In this document: piece by piece, positions 1 to 11,812 of the stretch
Position numbering within the stretch: the stretch's first letter is position 1
Layout: each line of letters opens with the position of its first letter
NCBI GenBank assembly: GCA_016711105.1
Contig: JADJTO010000002.1
Location: 62,001 to 126,000, forward strand
Direction: 5' to 3'
Length of the DNA: 64,000 nt
Source of the DNA: Micropruina sp.
GTDB lineage: Bacteria > Actinomycetota > Actinomycetes > Propionibacteriales > Propionibacteriaceae
Notes under the pieces: generated by a model
What the model saw: only the letters and a program-made list of their open reading frames with translations
Database searches by the model: none
What the model was told of the DNA's origin: nothing
Translations under genes and position numbers: made by a program

Positions 1-610
1 CCCTTGAAGATGGATGGTTCGGCACTCACCACCTGATGCCGGAAGGATGCCGCGATCCCGGCCACACAGCGCCGCCCCCAGGCGAAGGGCGCCTGGTCGG
101 CCAGGTTCATCACGAGCACTCCCCAGGGCGCAACCGTCGGCGCACCTCGGCGAAGAACTCCCGCGTCGCCAGTTCGCCGGGAACACTGTGCCCAGCGAAG
201 GCGTCGACGATGACCATGTCGGCGTACTCCTCGGGCATCGCGGCCAGGCCGGTGCGCCCATCGACGTCACGGATCTTGATCCCGCTCTGCCGCGGCAAGG
301 GGAGCTTGCGCCGCACTTCGGCGATCAGGTCAGCGTCGGGTTCGCAGACGATCTGGGCGGTGTGCGGACGAACCGCAGCGATGAAGCGGGGCAGGGTGAG
401 GCCGCCGCCGCCGAGGTGGACGATCCGAACCCGCTCCTCGGCCGGACGGCTCAGCACGGTCAGCCGCAGCAGGTCGGCGATCCGCTGCACGTACTCGAAG
501 TCCAGCCGCAAAGGATCGGCCGGGTCGACCCACGACTGCGAGGTGACGCCGGTGACCACCCGGAAGGCCCCCCGGGTGTACGCGTCGGGGAGCACCCGCT
601 CGTCGGTCAT
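1..610 (-). CDS. Spermidine synthase-like methyltransferase, 3' end outside window, frameshifted
   Basis: This gene encodes a class I SAM-dependent methyltransferase fold of the spermidine-synthase-like family common in actinobacteria; the substrate is unknown. The start is the ATG at 608-610 (MTDERVLPDAY). The SAM-binding loop reads IVHLGGGGLTLPRF, followed by an acidic residue (CEPD) and VIVDAFAGHSVP. At 121-124 a run of four Cs on the plus strand should be five: the frame stops as RPGECS, while with one base restored it continues RPGGVLVMNLADQAPFAWG, typical of the family, to the window edge. It is transcribed away from the EamA gene, only 40 bp away. Polyamine synthesis itself is not shown; many such proteins lack it. 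Confidence 0.8.
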
Positions 611-650
611 CGCCACAGTGTGCCCGATTCCGGGGCCTAAGCTGGCGTCC

Positions 651-1709
651 ATGAGGGCTGGCCGACGTGGGGTCCAGGCTGCGCTGGCCGCAGCCCTGCT
701 CTTCGGTCTGGCCACCCCACTGGCCAAGCTGTTGCTGGTCGGCCCCGACGGCACTGGCGTCCATCCGGTCGCGTTGGCCGGGCTGCTCTATCTGGGCTCG
801 GGGGTCGGCCTGTTCGGGTGGCGTCGATTCCGCCGACTGCCCGCCGTCCGGCTGCCCAGAGGGGAGCTGGTCTGGCTGGCTGGGGCGATCGGCTGTGGCG
901 GGGTGGCGGCGCCGGTGCTGCTGATGATCGGGCTCACCGCACTGTCGGGCTCTGAGGCCTCGCTGCTGCTCAACGCGGAGTCGGTGTTGACCGCCGTGGT
1001 GGCCTGGGTGGTCTTTCGCGAGAACGTCGATCGCCGGGTGGGGTTGGGCATGCTGGCGATCGTCAGCGGGGCCGTCGTGCTCTCCTGGCCAGAGTCCGGT
1101 GCCACGCTCGGGGAGTTGATGCCCTCGCTCCTGGTGGTGGGGGCCTGCCTGCTCTGGGCCGTCGACAACAACCTGACCCGGAGGGTTTCGGCCTCCGATG
1201 CCACCTGGCTGGCCATGGTCAAAGGGCTGGTCGCCGGCGTGGTCAATCTGGGCATCGCGGCGATCCAGGGCGCCGCCCTCCCCGCAGCGCCGCAGGTGGC
1301 GGCCGCGCTGCTGATCGGCTTCCTCGGCTACGGGGTGAGCCTGTCGCTCTTCGTGGTCGGCTTGCGACTGCTCGGCACAGCCCGCACGGGCGCCTACTTC
1401 TCGATCGCACCGTTCGCGGGGGCAGCGGTGGCCATTCCGCTCTTGGGCGACCCGCTCAGCTGGCGCCTGGTGCTGGCCGGGGCGTTGATGGGGTTGGGCG
1501 TGTGGCTGCACCTGACCGAACGGCACGATCACACCCACCGGCACACCGTCCTGGTGCATCAGCATCCGCACGATCACGCCGACGGGCATCACATTCACGA
1601 TCACGACCCCGGAACAGCACCGGGCCCGCACACCCATCGTCATCGGCACGACCCGATGACCCACGACCACCCGCACACCCCTGACCTGCACCACCGGCAC
1701 CCGCACTGA
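651..1709 (+). CDS. EamA/DMT-family transporter with His-rich C-terminal tail
   Basis: A 352-residue inner-membrane permease of the drug/metabolite transporter superfamily, with about ten hydrophobic segments in two EamA repeats (for example LFGLATPLAKLLLV near the start and GALMGLGVWLHL near residue 280). The start is the ATG at 651 (MRAGRRGVQAALAAALLFG). The last 60 or so residues are a soluble tail with more than 20 histidines (blocks such as HDHTHRHTVLVHQHPHD and HRHRHDP), which looks like a metal-binding or metal-sensing extension. The same tail occurs, as far as I recall, in other EamA proteins of actinobacteria and proteobacteria. The transported substrate cannot be told from sequence; a transition metal link is inferred from the tail only. 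Confidence 0.85.
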   Translation: MRAGRRGVQAALAAALLFGLATPLAKLLLVGPDGTGVHPVALAGLLYLGSGVGLFGWRRFRRLPAVRLPRGELVWLAGAIGCGGVAAPVLLMIGLTALSGSEASLLLNAESVLTAVVAWVVFRENVDRRVGLGMLAIVSGAVVLSWPESGATLGELMPSLLVVGACLLWAVDNNLTRRVSASDATWLAMVKGLVAGVVNLGIAAIQGAALPAAPQVAAALLIGFLGYGVSLSLFVVGLRLLGTARTGAYFSIAPFAGAAVAIPLLGDPLSWRLVLAGALMGLGVWLHLTERHDHTHRHTVLVHQHPHDHADGHHIHDHDPGTAPGPHTHRHRHDPMTHDHPHTPDLHHRHPH

Positions 1710-1839
1710 GCGCTGGACGCGAGCTTGCCGCGCGGGTCGGGCTCGCCCCAGGATGGAAGGCCAAGGTGGCCGAAACCCCGAGGCCGCCCAAGGCCTGGCA
1801 GGCAGCTACTGAGTCTCAGCTCGCTGAGTGCCTCGCCGT

Positions 1840-4418
<2,579 letters not shown>

Positions 4419-4466
4419 GAGGGTCTTCCTCCTTGTCAAATGCCGAACGGAAGCCCGGCGAGCAAA

Positions 4467-4487
4467 GTTGAGTTCAGCAGACTCAAC
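4467..4487 (-). promoter_or_regulatory. HAIR operator (HspR-binding inverted repeat) upstream of clpB
   Basis: The sequence is GTTGAGT, seven bases, ACTCAAC, a perfect 7-bp inverted repeat matching the actinobacterial HAIR consensus (CTTGAGT-N7-ACTCAAG). A TAGGAT that could serve as -10 box lies directly beside it on the minus strand (4489-4494), so bound HspR would block the promoter. HspR is encoded in this same window. Confidence 0.9.
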
Positions 4488-4550
4488 TATCCTAGCGCTC
4501 ACGCTATTCCGCGCGACTAAGGTGGGCCGCCCGACAACGAATGAGGTTCT

Positions 4551-5310
4551 GTGAACGACCAATCCTGGTTTCCCGACCTGACCGGACGGCTCGCCGTGGT
4601 CACCGGCGCCAATGCCGGACTCGGCCTGGCCACTGCCGAGGCGCTGGCCTCGAAGGGGGCTCACGTCGTGTTGGCCGCCCGCACCCGCGAGACCGCGGTC
4701 CGCGCCGTCGCCTCGATCCGGGCCAAACTCCCGACTGCCTCGCTGGAGATCGTCTCGTTGGACCTCGGCTCGCTGGCGAGCGTGCGCGAAGCAGCGGACG
4801 CGATCACGGCCGGCCATGACTGCGTGGACATCCTGATCAACAACGCCGGCGTGATGGCCATCCCCGAGAGCCGGACAGCCCCCCTGGGACGCGTACAGCC
4901 AGTCGAAGCTGGCCAACTACCACTTCGCGCTCGGCCTGCAGCGCGAGTCCGCCCGGGCGGGGGTTCGGGCCACCAGCCTGATGGCGCACCCAGGACTCAC
5001 CCACACCGGGCTGATCAACAACGCGGTGATCGGCCATGCGGGCGGGACGAGGGCCAGATCGGTCGCCCGCTGGCTGGTATCCCGGACGGGCATGCGTCCG
5101 GCGCAGGGGGCCCTGCCGCAGCTTCGAGCGGCCACCGACCCGCGAGCCAAGGGCGGCGACTTCTACGCCCCTCGCTTCGTCAACTCCGGCGCAGCCGTCC
5201 GGCGACCCGTGCTGCGTCCGGGGGCGGACGAGGCGATCAAGGTTCTGTGGGAGGTGTCCGAGCGGGAGACCGGAGTGCCGCTGGTGGTCACGGGGGCGGC
5301 GGCGGGCTGA
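4551..5310 (+). pseudogene. Short-chain dehydrogenase with internal deletion and frameshift
   Basis: An SDR-family NAD(P)-dependent oxidoreductase remnant. The GTG start at 4551 leads into the Rossmann motif TGANAGLG and the NNAG motif ([16 protein letters not shown]). The next 55 to 65 residues expected in this family (helix 4, the catalytic Ser region) are absent; the reading frame resumes in another phase as [19 protein letters not shown], which holds the catalytic Tyr and Lys (YSQSK), then runs to the stop at 5308-5310. The junction lies in 4876-4888 (ACAGCCCCCCTGGGA). Roughly 170-200 bp are missing compared with the family, so the product cannot be active as written. It may be true decay or an assembly deletion. 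The 3' end overlaps the converging gene by 23 bp. Confidence 0.75.
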
Positions 5311-5638
5311 GCGCGTTCAGGGCCGCCTGAAAGTCGGCCGCGAGGCGGCCAAGGTCGGCCCGGGTCGTGGCCATCCGGGTGCCGGTGCCTCCAGGCTTGA
5401 TCGCGATCCCCTCGGCTTGCCAATGCGGAGCGGCCGCGGCCAAGAGGTCTGGTGGTAGGTCGCCGTGAATATTGGTCACCCGCCACCACGGCTCGCCCGC
5501 ACTCTGCTCGGCCAGGATGCGTCCGACCTGTCGTGGCCCGACCCCGGCTATCCGCCCGACGTCGCCGTAGGCCGCGACCCGCCCGGGCGGAATCAGGTCG
5601 ACGACCAACAGGACGCGATCGATCAGGAAGTCGTCCAC
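5288..5638 (-). CDS. MGMT-fold alkyltransferase-like DNA-binding protein
   Basis: A 116-residue protein with the C-terminal fold of O6-methylguanine-DNA methyltransferase. Visible features are VDLIPPGRVAAYGDVGRIAG (helix-turn-helix entry), GPRQVGRIL, and PWWRVTNIHGDLP where true methyltransferases have PCHRV. The reactive cysteine is therefore replaced by tryptophan, as in alkyltransferase-like (ATL) proteins that flag alkylated guanine for nucleotide excision repair. The start chosen is the GTG at 5636-5638, four bases after the stop of the upstream glycosyltransferase; the longer open frame overlaps that gene. The protein ends in a run of five prolines. Repair signalling is inferred from the family, not shown. 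Confidence 0.8.
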   Translation of the reverse strand: MDDFLIDRVLLVVDLIPPGRVAAYGDVGRIAGVGPRQVGRILAEQSAGEPWWRVTNIHGDLPPDLLAAAAPHWQAEGIAIKPGGTGTRMATTRADLGRLAADFQAALNALSPPPPP

Positions 5639-5642
5639 CAGG

Positions 5643-6887
5643 TCAGGCCGATGCCCGGTCCCGCACACCCAAGAGCCCTTCGAGCAGGGTGGCGCCCCGC
5701 TCGGCCCCTCCGGCCGCGCGATAGCCCGCTTGGACGGCCGCCACCCCGGCACCGCAACCACGGGCCTGCTCAACCGCCTTCCTGAGCCGATCCGCGGTCA
5801 GCCGGGCCCGCGACACCGTCGCCCCAGCACCGGCGTGGACGACCCGTCGGGCGACTTCGAGTTGGTCTCGCCCGAACGGCACCACCACCGGGGCGACCCC
5901 GGCGGCCAAGGCGCGCTGCGTGGCACCCATGCCGCCATGACAGACCACCCCGACGGCCCGAGGCAACACCTGGGCGTGCGGCGCGAAGCGCTCGACGATC
6001 ACTCCGGCGGGAGCACGCACCGTGGCCGGGTCGACCCCTGCCGTCGTGCAGACCAACCGGAGCTGAGGGTCCTGGCCGAAGGCGTCGATCGCCGCCTGGG
6101 CCAGGGCGCCATCGTTCTGATATTCACTGGAGCACGTGACCAGCAGGATCGGCTTGTCATCGGCCGCCAACCACGCCGGCTCCGGCCCACCCGGCGGAGA
6201 CCACAGGCCCGGACCGATCAGGTGCAGGTTGCCCGGTGGGTGGCGCCTGGTGTATTCGAAGGGCTCGGACGTCCGGTAGAGAATCGCCGGCGGCGCGGAG
6301 AACAGCTCGGTGATGTGATCGAACGGATGCGCCCCAACCTTGGCCCGCACCCGATTCAGCGGCTCACACACCGCCTGAATCGGCCCAATCACCAATGGGC
6401 TGAGCAACCGATCACGCAAACGCCCCAGCGGGCCTCGTGCCGGGGCCAGTCCGGGCCCGAAGGGGGGCACGTCGGGGTCGGACAGCGGGAGCGGGAACGG
6501 GTGCCAGGTGGCCCACGGGATGCCCTCGGCCTCGGCCACAGCCTGCGCCCCCCAGGCATTCGTGTCGATCAGCAGCAGGTCGGGGCGCACCTCGGCCATC
6601 GCCTGCCGCAGGTCGTCGACCTCGAGTGCTGCCCTATCCACGAACGTCCGGACGCTGCGCTTCACGCTGGCCAACTGCGAGGAGACCTGCCAATCGTCGA
6701 CCACCCGAGCTTCGATCGCCGGGGCCAAAGCGGAGGCTTCGAGCCCGGCTGCGCGCACCACCTCGGCGGCAGCCGCAAGGCTTCTCACGTGGACGCGATG
6801 ACCGCGCTGCCGAAGCGACAGTGCGACGTCCATCACGGGGTAGAGGTGCCCTTGGGCTGGCGAGGTGTAGATCAGGATGGTGGACAT
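5643..6887 (-). CDS. UGT/MGT-type glycosyltransferase (GT1 family)
   Basis: A 414-residue GT-B glycosyltransferase related to macrolide glycosyltransferases. The N-terminal half starts ILIYTSPAQGHLYPVMDVA (acceptor domain, with the catalytic-type histidine in GHLYP), and the C-terminal half has the nucleotide-sugar motif VVCHGGMGATQRALAAGVAPV. The start is the ATG at 6885-6887. It lies 42 bp downstream of a TetR gene on the same strand, an arrangement often seen for resistance or natural-product tailoring genes controlled by a local repressor. The acceptor (a macrolide, sterol, lipid or other) cannot be assigned. Confidence 0.85.
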   Translation of the reverse strand: MSTILIYTSPAQGHLYPVMDVALSLRQRGHRVHVRSLAAAAEVVRAAGLEASALAPAIEARVVDDWQVSSQLASVKRSVRTFVDRAALEVDDLRQAMAEVRPDLLLIDTNAWGAQAVAEAEGIPWATWHPFPLPLSDPDVPPFGPGLAPARGPLGRLRDRLLSPLVIGPIQAVCEPLNRVRAKVGAHPFDHITELFSAPPAILYRTSEPFEYTRRHPPGNLHLIGPGLWSPPGGPEPAWLAADDKPILLVTCSSEYQNDGALAQAAIDAFGQDPQLRLVCTTAGVDPATVRAPAGVIVERFAPHAQVLPRAVGVVCHGGMGATQRALAAGVAPVVVPFGRDQLEVARRVVHAGAGATVSRARLTADRLRKAVEQARGCGAGVAAVQAGYRAAGGAERGATLLEGLLGVRDRASA

Positions 6888-6929
6888 GTCAGAGTTCCCC
6901 TCTCGCGACGTTGTGCACCAATGCCGTGA

Positions 6930-7478
6930 TCAGCCGTTCCGTGTGGGCGCGGCTACGACCAAGGTCGATGCGCAAAGTTTCCACAAATACAGGTCGGTGG
7001 CCGCCACCAGCGCGTCCACCCGGGTGTGCCGGTCCTCGCCCTCCAGACCGTCCAGCAGCGGGGCGTAGACCTCCTCGATCCAGACCCGGTGCATCCTCCG
7101 GGCCTCGGCCAGGACGACAGCGAGCGCGGGCACGTCGTTCTCCTGCCGAAGCAGGTGCCAGACCATCGCCCCCTCCTGTTCGTAGTGATCGAGCAGGGCA
7201 GCCAAGGCCGAGTCGAGGTCCGGCCCCGGTGGGCGACGCTGGGCCAGGACACGCTCCCGCACCCGTCGCCCCGTGGCCTCGAACAACCCGTCCTTGCTCC
7301 CGAAGCGACGCTGCAGGGTGGGAATGCTCACCCCGCTCGCCTGCGCAATCTCGGCCAGGCTGACCCGATCAAACAACTCGGTGGCGAACAGCCGCTCGGC
7401 AGCATCAAGGATGCGCTCCTCGTTCGCCGAGGCTTGCTGGGCTCGCACCCCCTGCCGGTACACCCGAGCTGCTTTCAT
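6930..7478 (-). CDS. TetR-family transcriptional regulator
   Basis: A 182-residue repressor-type protein. The helix-turn-helix sits at about residues 20-65 (RILDAAERLF, VSLAEIAQASGVSIPTLQRRFGSK), followed by a helical ligand-binding domain (ALLDHYEQEGAMVWHLLRQE). The start is the ATG at 7476-7478; an in-frame start further upstream would run into the region before the divergent gene. It probably controls itself and the downstream glycosyltransferase gene, and perhaps the divergent Dabb gene across the 107-bp intergenic region. The effector is unknown. Confidence 0.88.
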   Translation of the reverse strand: MKAARVYRQGVRAQQASANEERILDAAERLFATELFDRVSLAEIAQASGVSIPTLQRRFGSKDGLFEATGRRVRERVLAQRRPPGPDLDSALAALLDHYEQEGAMVWHLLRQENDVPALAVVLAEARRMHRVWIEEVYAPLLDGLEGEDRHTRVDALVAATDLYLWKLCASTLVVAAPTRNG

Positions 7479-7585
7479 GTTCACATCATGCACACCAAAG
7501 ATGCGCCGCGTCAATGGTTACGGCACGTCTCGCCGCCGCCCCGTCCGGCGATAAGTTGAGACTCGAAAACAACGATCGGAGAACC

Positions 7586-7897
7586 GTGATCAAGCATGTG
7601 GTGCTGTGGCAATTCGCCGAGCAGGCAGAGGGCCGGGACAAGGCTGCCAACGTCGAACTGGTCAGCGACCGTCTCAAGGCCCTGCCAGCGCTCGTTCCCG
7701 GCATTGAGTCCTTCGAGGTGGTCACCCCACAGGACGGCCTTGAGTCCACCTTCGACCTGATGCTGGTGTCGTCGTTCGCCGACGTCGACGCTCTAGGGGC
7801 CTATGTGGTGCACCCGGAGCATCAGCAGGTGGCCCAGCTGATCGGCAAGGTCCGCACTGAGCGGCATTGCGTCGATTACGACCCCAGCGCTCTGTGA
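7586..7897 (+). CDS. Dabb (stress-responsive alpha/beta barrel) domain protein
   Basis: A 103-residue protein beginning IKHVVLWQF, the characteristic first strand of Dabb domains, and ending with the conserved ELIG-type helix (QVAQLIGKVRTERHCVDYD). The GTG at 7586, preceded by GATCGGAGAA, is preferred to the longer open frame, which adds residues unrelated to the family. Dabb proteins form ferredoxin-like dimers; some act in aromatic or polyketide chemistry, most are only known as stress-responsive. No specific reaction can be assigned here. Confidence 0.85.
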   Translation: MIKHVVLWQFAEQAEGRDKAANVELVSDRLKALPALVPGIESFEVVTPQDGLESTFDLMLVSSFADVDALGAYVVHPEHQQVAQLIGKVRTERHCVDYDPSAL

Positions 7898-7939
7898 GGC
7901 AGCATCCCTGACCGAGGCCTGGCCCGGCGGTTCGCGGAT

Positions 7940-8575
7940 TCAGCCCTTGGCGGCGAGGTAGACGCCGAACCCGATCATGGCGGCACCACTCGCCCCGTCG
8001 ATGGCCCGGCGAGTTCGGCGGCTCTCGAACCAGGCTCGGGCCAGGTGGGCGCTGCCAATCATGACCGCGAACCAGACCACACTTTCGGCCGCATGCACGG
8101 CGCCGAGCAGCAGTCCGATCAACAGCGGGGACTCCCCCGCCGGGAGGAATTGCGGCAGTAACGCCAGATAGAAGGCCCCCACCTTCGGGTTGAGCAGGTT
8201 GGTCAAAAGGCCACGACGCGCGTTCGCCCACCATGACTCGGCACGGACCTCCGGCTCGGCCGTGGCCTCACGCTCCGCGCCGAACGCCTGCCGAAGCATC
8301 CCCACGCCGAGCCAGACCAGATACCCGGCCCCGACGACACGCAGGGCCAGGAACCCGACCTCGGAAGCCGCCAACAGCGCGGAGAGGCCCACAGCGGCCG
8401 CCGCGGCCCACGCGAAGACGCCGACGAGGATCCCCAAGGCGGTGGCCGAGGCGTCGCGCCAGCCCTGCCCGATGGCCGTCCGCACCACGAGCACGGTGTC
8501 CAGCCCGGGGGTGATGGTCACCAGACCAGCGACCAACGCGAAGCCGAGGACGGCAGCCAGGACCGGCTCAGGCAC
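7940..8575 (-). CDS. LysE-family amino acid exporter
   Basis: A 211-residue membrane protein with six hydrophobic segments and the LysE/RhtB N-terminal signature ITPGLDTVLVVRTAIGQG, plus the LTNLLNPKVGAFYLALLPQFL motif in the middle. Members export amino acids such as lysine, threonine, homoserine or leucine; which one cannot be predicted. The GTG start overlaps the stop region of the upstream PfkB kinase gene by 8 bp, so the two are probably co-transcribed and translationally coupled. Confidence 0.9.
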   Translation of the reverse strand: MPEPVLAAVLGFALVAGLVTITPGLDTVLVVRTAIGQGWRDASATALGILVGVFAWAAAAAVGLSALLAASEVGFLALRVVGAGYLVWLGVGMLRQAFGAEREATAEPEVRAESWWANARRGLLTNLLNPKVGAFYLALLPQFLPAGESPLLIGLLLGAVHAAESVVWFAVMIGSAHLARAWFESRRTRRAIDGASGAAMIGFGVYLAAKG

Positions 8576-9494
8576 CGATCTCGTCGCGGGTCGGCCCGTA
8601 GGCGCCGGCCTTACTGACCGTCAACGATGAGGTGGCGATGGCCCGATCAACCGCCGGACGCACCTCCTGGGCGGTCGCCCGACGAATCCGCTGCTTGGCT
8701 TCCGCGCCACCCAGCAAACCCGCATCGAGCAGCCCTGAGACCAAGCCGGCCATGAACGAATCGCCGGCGCCGACCGTGTCGATCACGGTGACCCGGTTCG
8801 GGGGAATCTCGATCAGGTCCTCGTCCTCGGCCAACGCCAGGTAAGCGCCGTCACCACCGCGGGTGATCACGACCACGGCCGGACCGAGCTTGAGCCAGCC
8901 GCGCACCACATCGGCGATCGACTCACCGGGGTAGAGCCACTCGACGTCCTCGTCGCTCGACTTGACCACATCGCTGAGCGAGATGATGTCTTCCACCCGG
9001 GCTCGCACCAGCGCTGCGCTGCCCATCAGGGTCGGCCGCGCGTTCGGGTCGTAGGAGACGGTCGCGTGAGCCGCAGCGCGCCGCAGCGTCTCCACCACTT
9101 GCGAGCCTCCGGGTTCGAGGGTGGCGCCGATGCTCCCGGTGTGCAGGTGCCGCACGCGCGAAAGGTCGGGCAGCATGGGCAGGATCCAGGAGAGGTCGAA
9201 CTGGTAGCTCGCCTTACCAGCCTCATCAACCACGGCGTTGGCCACGGACGTCCGAGGGGCTCGGTCGCTTCCGGCCGCGATCGCGACCCCCGCAGCCCGG
9301 CAGGCTGCGGCAATCCGCTCGCCGCGATCGTCCTTGGCGAACCAGGCGGCCAGCGCGACGTCATGGTCGAGACGACCCAAGCCGAAGGCCACGTTGGCAG
9401 GGCTTCCGCCCACGTGCTCGGTGATCTCTCCCGCCTGATGCACGACGTCAACCAACGCCTCACCCAACACCAGAACCGGGCTTGCCTGCGCCAT
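8568..9494 (-). CDS. PfkB-family carbohydrate kinase (fructokinase-like)
   Basis: A 308-residue ribokinase-fold sugar kinase. It starts VLVLGEALVDVVH, has the Gly-rich substrate loop HVGGSPANVAFGLGRL, and the C-terminal signature DTVGAGDSFMAGLVSGLL with the catalytic Asp. The ATG at 9492-9494 is chosen because AGGAG lies five bases before it; the GTG two codons earlier overlaps the ribosome-binding site. Fructose is the likeliest substrate from its similarity to fructokinases and its place just downstream of a sugar/H+ symporter gene (15 bp away), which together would take up and phosphorylate a hexose. Confidence 0.88.
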   Translation of the reverse strand: MAQASPVLVLGEALVDVVHQAGEITEHVGGSPANVAFGLGRLDHDVALAAWFAKDDRGERIAAACRAAGVAIAAGSDRAPRTSVANAVVDEAGKASYQFDLSWILPMLPDLSRVRHLHTGSIGATLEPGGSQVVETLRRAAAHATVSYDPNARPTLMGSAALVRARVEDIISLSDVVKSSDEDVEWLYPGESIADVVRGWLKLGPAVVVITRGGDGAYLALAEDEDLIEIPPNRVTVIDTVGAGDSFMAGLVSGLLDAGLLGGAEAKQRIRRATAQEVRPAVDRAIATSSLTVSKAGAYGPTRDEIGA

Positions 9495-9509
9495 CTTCAC
9501 TCCTGTCCG

Positions 9510-10903
9510 CTAGTGCATCACCGGGGTGGCCGGCCCACCCACATTGTCGGGATCATGCACCAGGCCGAGCCTATGCTCCATCTCCTCCAGCGGGACACCC
9601 TTCGTCTCAGGCATCACCTTGAGCACCCAGACCAACTGGCCCACCATGCAGACCGCGAAGATCGCGAAGGCGGTACCCCCACCGAGTAGCCCGATGATCG
9701 GCGGGAACAGCGTGGAAGTCAGCCAGGCGAATACCCAGTGGGTCAGGGAGCCCAGAGATTGACCGCGTCCACGGATTCGGTTCGGGAAGATCTCGGAAAT
9801 AAACACCCAGATGACCGCGCCCTGACCAAAAGCGTGCGAGGCGATAAAGGCGAGCAGACCGAGGAGCACCAGGATCGACGAGGTCGAGTTGAAGTTGGGC
9901 GCGTAGTAGAACATCACACCGGCCAGGAATCCGAGGCTGACGATGTAGCCGATGGAACCCACCAGCATCAGGTTGCGCCGACCGAACTTGTCGATAACCG
10001 TCAGAGCGGCCATCGTGGCGATCAGGTTCATCGCCCCCACTCCGACAGACATCAGGAATGCCGTGTCACTGGAGGCACCGGCCTTCTGCATCACCTCTGG
10101 CGCGTAATACAGGACGGCGTTGATGCCGGAGAGCTGATTGAACATCGCGATGGTAAACGCGAGCATGATCACCTTGGAATGACCCCGGGTGAAGAACGGG
10201 GTGGTCGAGACATTCTCGGTCGCGTTCAGGGCTTGGTGGATCTCCGCGATCACCTGGTCGGCCTCGGCCGGCGTGGTGGCGAGGCGACGGGCCACAGCCT
10301 CGCCTTCGGCGTCCCGTCCGACCGACATCAGCCAGCGTGGCGTCTCGGGCACGGTGACCAAGAGGACCAGGAAGACGATCGCGGGCACTGCCATGACGCC
10401 GAACATCCAGCGCCAGGCCACGTCGTCGGAGGCAGTGATCTTGATCACGTAGTTCGACAGGTAAGCCAACAAGATGCCCAGGACGATGTTGAATTGGACG
10501 AGCCCGACCAAACGACCACGGACGGCGGGCGGAGAAACTTCCGCAGTGTAGATCGGAGCGCAGACCGAGGCGGCCCCCACCCCGATTCCGCCCAGGAACC
10601 GGAAAATGTCGAAGACGATCAGGTTGCTGGTCAGAGCCGTACCGAGAGCGCCGGCGACGTAGAGAATTCCGATGACGAAAAGGACCGTCTTGCGACCGTA
10701 CCGGTCGGCGGGCTTACCGGCGACCAGGGCGCCGAGATTGTTCCCAGCAGAGCGATGCCGACGGTGAGACCGAGACCCGCATCGTCCAACTGGAAGACCA
10801 GCTTCAGGGCGTCGGTGGTGCCAGAAATGACGGCGGTGTCGAAGCCGAAGATCAATCCACCAAGGGAGGCAACCACGGCCGACCTAATAATGAGGGGGTT
10901 CAT
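9510..10903 (-). CDS. MFS sugar:H+ symporter (XylE/GLUT type), frameshifted
   Basis: A 12-helix sugar porter of the major facilitator superfamily. The start is the ATG at 10901-10903 (MNPLIIRSAVV), followed by GGLIFGFDTAVISG, the classic helix-1 motif. The RGRLVGLVQ, PETPRWL and GRRNLML signatures and the PETKGVPLEEME end are all present. At about 10733-10737 one C is missing (minus strand): the first frame runs into nonsense after LGTIS, while with the base restored it reads LGALVAGKPADRYGRKTVL. Corrected length is about 464 residues. It sits in front of the PfkB kinase and likely supplies its substrate. Confidence 0.9.
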
Positions 10904-10946
10904 GCTAGGAAAACTAACACGAGCTTGGGGCGACCCGCTACCCGTC

Positions 10947-11812
10947 CTAAGAAACTCGGTCGGGCCGCGAATACAGGTTCGCCGAGCCACCCCGGACGAA
11001 GCCTGCCAGGGTCATCCCGAACTCGACCGCCAGGTCGACTGCCAGCGAGCTCGGGGCCGAGACCGCCGACAGCATCGGGACCCCGGCCAGGTAGGCCTTC
11101 TGGGTCAGTTCGAACGAAGCCCGGCTGCTGACCTGCAGGACGGTGCCGGCCAGCGGCAACCGTCGCTGCAGCAGGCCCAGCCGATCACCTTGTCCACCGC
11201 GTTGTGACGGCCGACGTCTTCTCGCACCACCAACAAAGTGCCCTCGGCCGTGAACAGGCCGGCGGCGTGCACGCCTCCCGTCCGGTCGAAGGCGGGCTGG
11301 CTTCGTCGCAACTCCTCCGGCAGCGACGTGAGTATCGCCGAGGGCACCACCAGCGGGTCGGCCGCCACATCGAAGGCACCGCGCTGTCGCAGCGCGTCCA
11401 GGCTGGCCTTGCCGCACACTCCACACGCGCTGCTGGTGATGAAGTTGCGGGACGCGCTGAGCTCGAGCGGCGCCACCCCGTCCGCGAGCCGGACGTCGAG
11501 CACGTTGTAGGTGTTCACCGACACCGGCTCGGCCAACGCCAGGGAGTCGAGACCGAACCCGGAGGTCTGGCTGACCGCACCCGCGCAGTAGCGGGCGGTC
11601 GCTATGTCGGCCACGTCGGCGATGATTCCTTCGGCGAAGAGGAACCCGTGGATCAGCTCGATGTCGTGGCCGGGCGTGCGCATGGTGACCGCGAGCGCCT
11701 GCCCATCGACCCGGATCTCCAGCGGCTCCTCGACCGCGACCTGGTCGAAGGATCGGCGCCGTCCGCTCGGTTCGATCCGCTGAACCACCATCCGCGTCGT
11801 GACCCGACCCAT
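10947..11812 (-). CDS. fdhD: FdhD sulfurtransferase for formate dehydrogenase-type enzymes (frameshifted)
   Basis: FdhD transfers sulfur from a cysteine desulfurase to the bis-MGD cofactor of molybdoenzymes, and is needed for their activity. The ATG at 11810-11812 overlaps the stop of the upstream oxidoreductase gene. The conserved VEEPLEIRV start, GFLFAEGI, and the catalytic SSACGVCGK loop are visible, followed by GGVHAAGLF and [17 protein letters not shown]. At about 11174-11175 one base is missing from a CCC run (minus strand): the corrected frame continues [23 protein letters not shown] and ends at 10947. Corrected length is about 288 residues. It almost certainly serves the neighbouring molybdopterin enzyme. 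Confidence 0.92.

Noticed and set aside
36..650. A long plus-strand open frame upstream of the EamA gene, which could extend the transporter by 205 residues
   Set aside because: It lies antisense to a recognisable methyltransferase gene and its translation (Arg/Ser/Pro-rich) has no family likeness; the ATG at 651 fits the transporter family.
1815..1828. Hairpin between the EamA and clpB genes as a terminator
   Set aside because: The stem is only 5 bp with no U-run; too weak to call.
9738..11207. A 489-residue plus-strand open frame
   Set aside because: It is the antisense shadow of the sugar symporter and FdhD genes; composition is His/Gln/Asp/Gly-rich as expected of GC-rich shadow frames.
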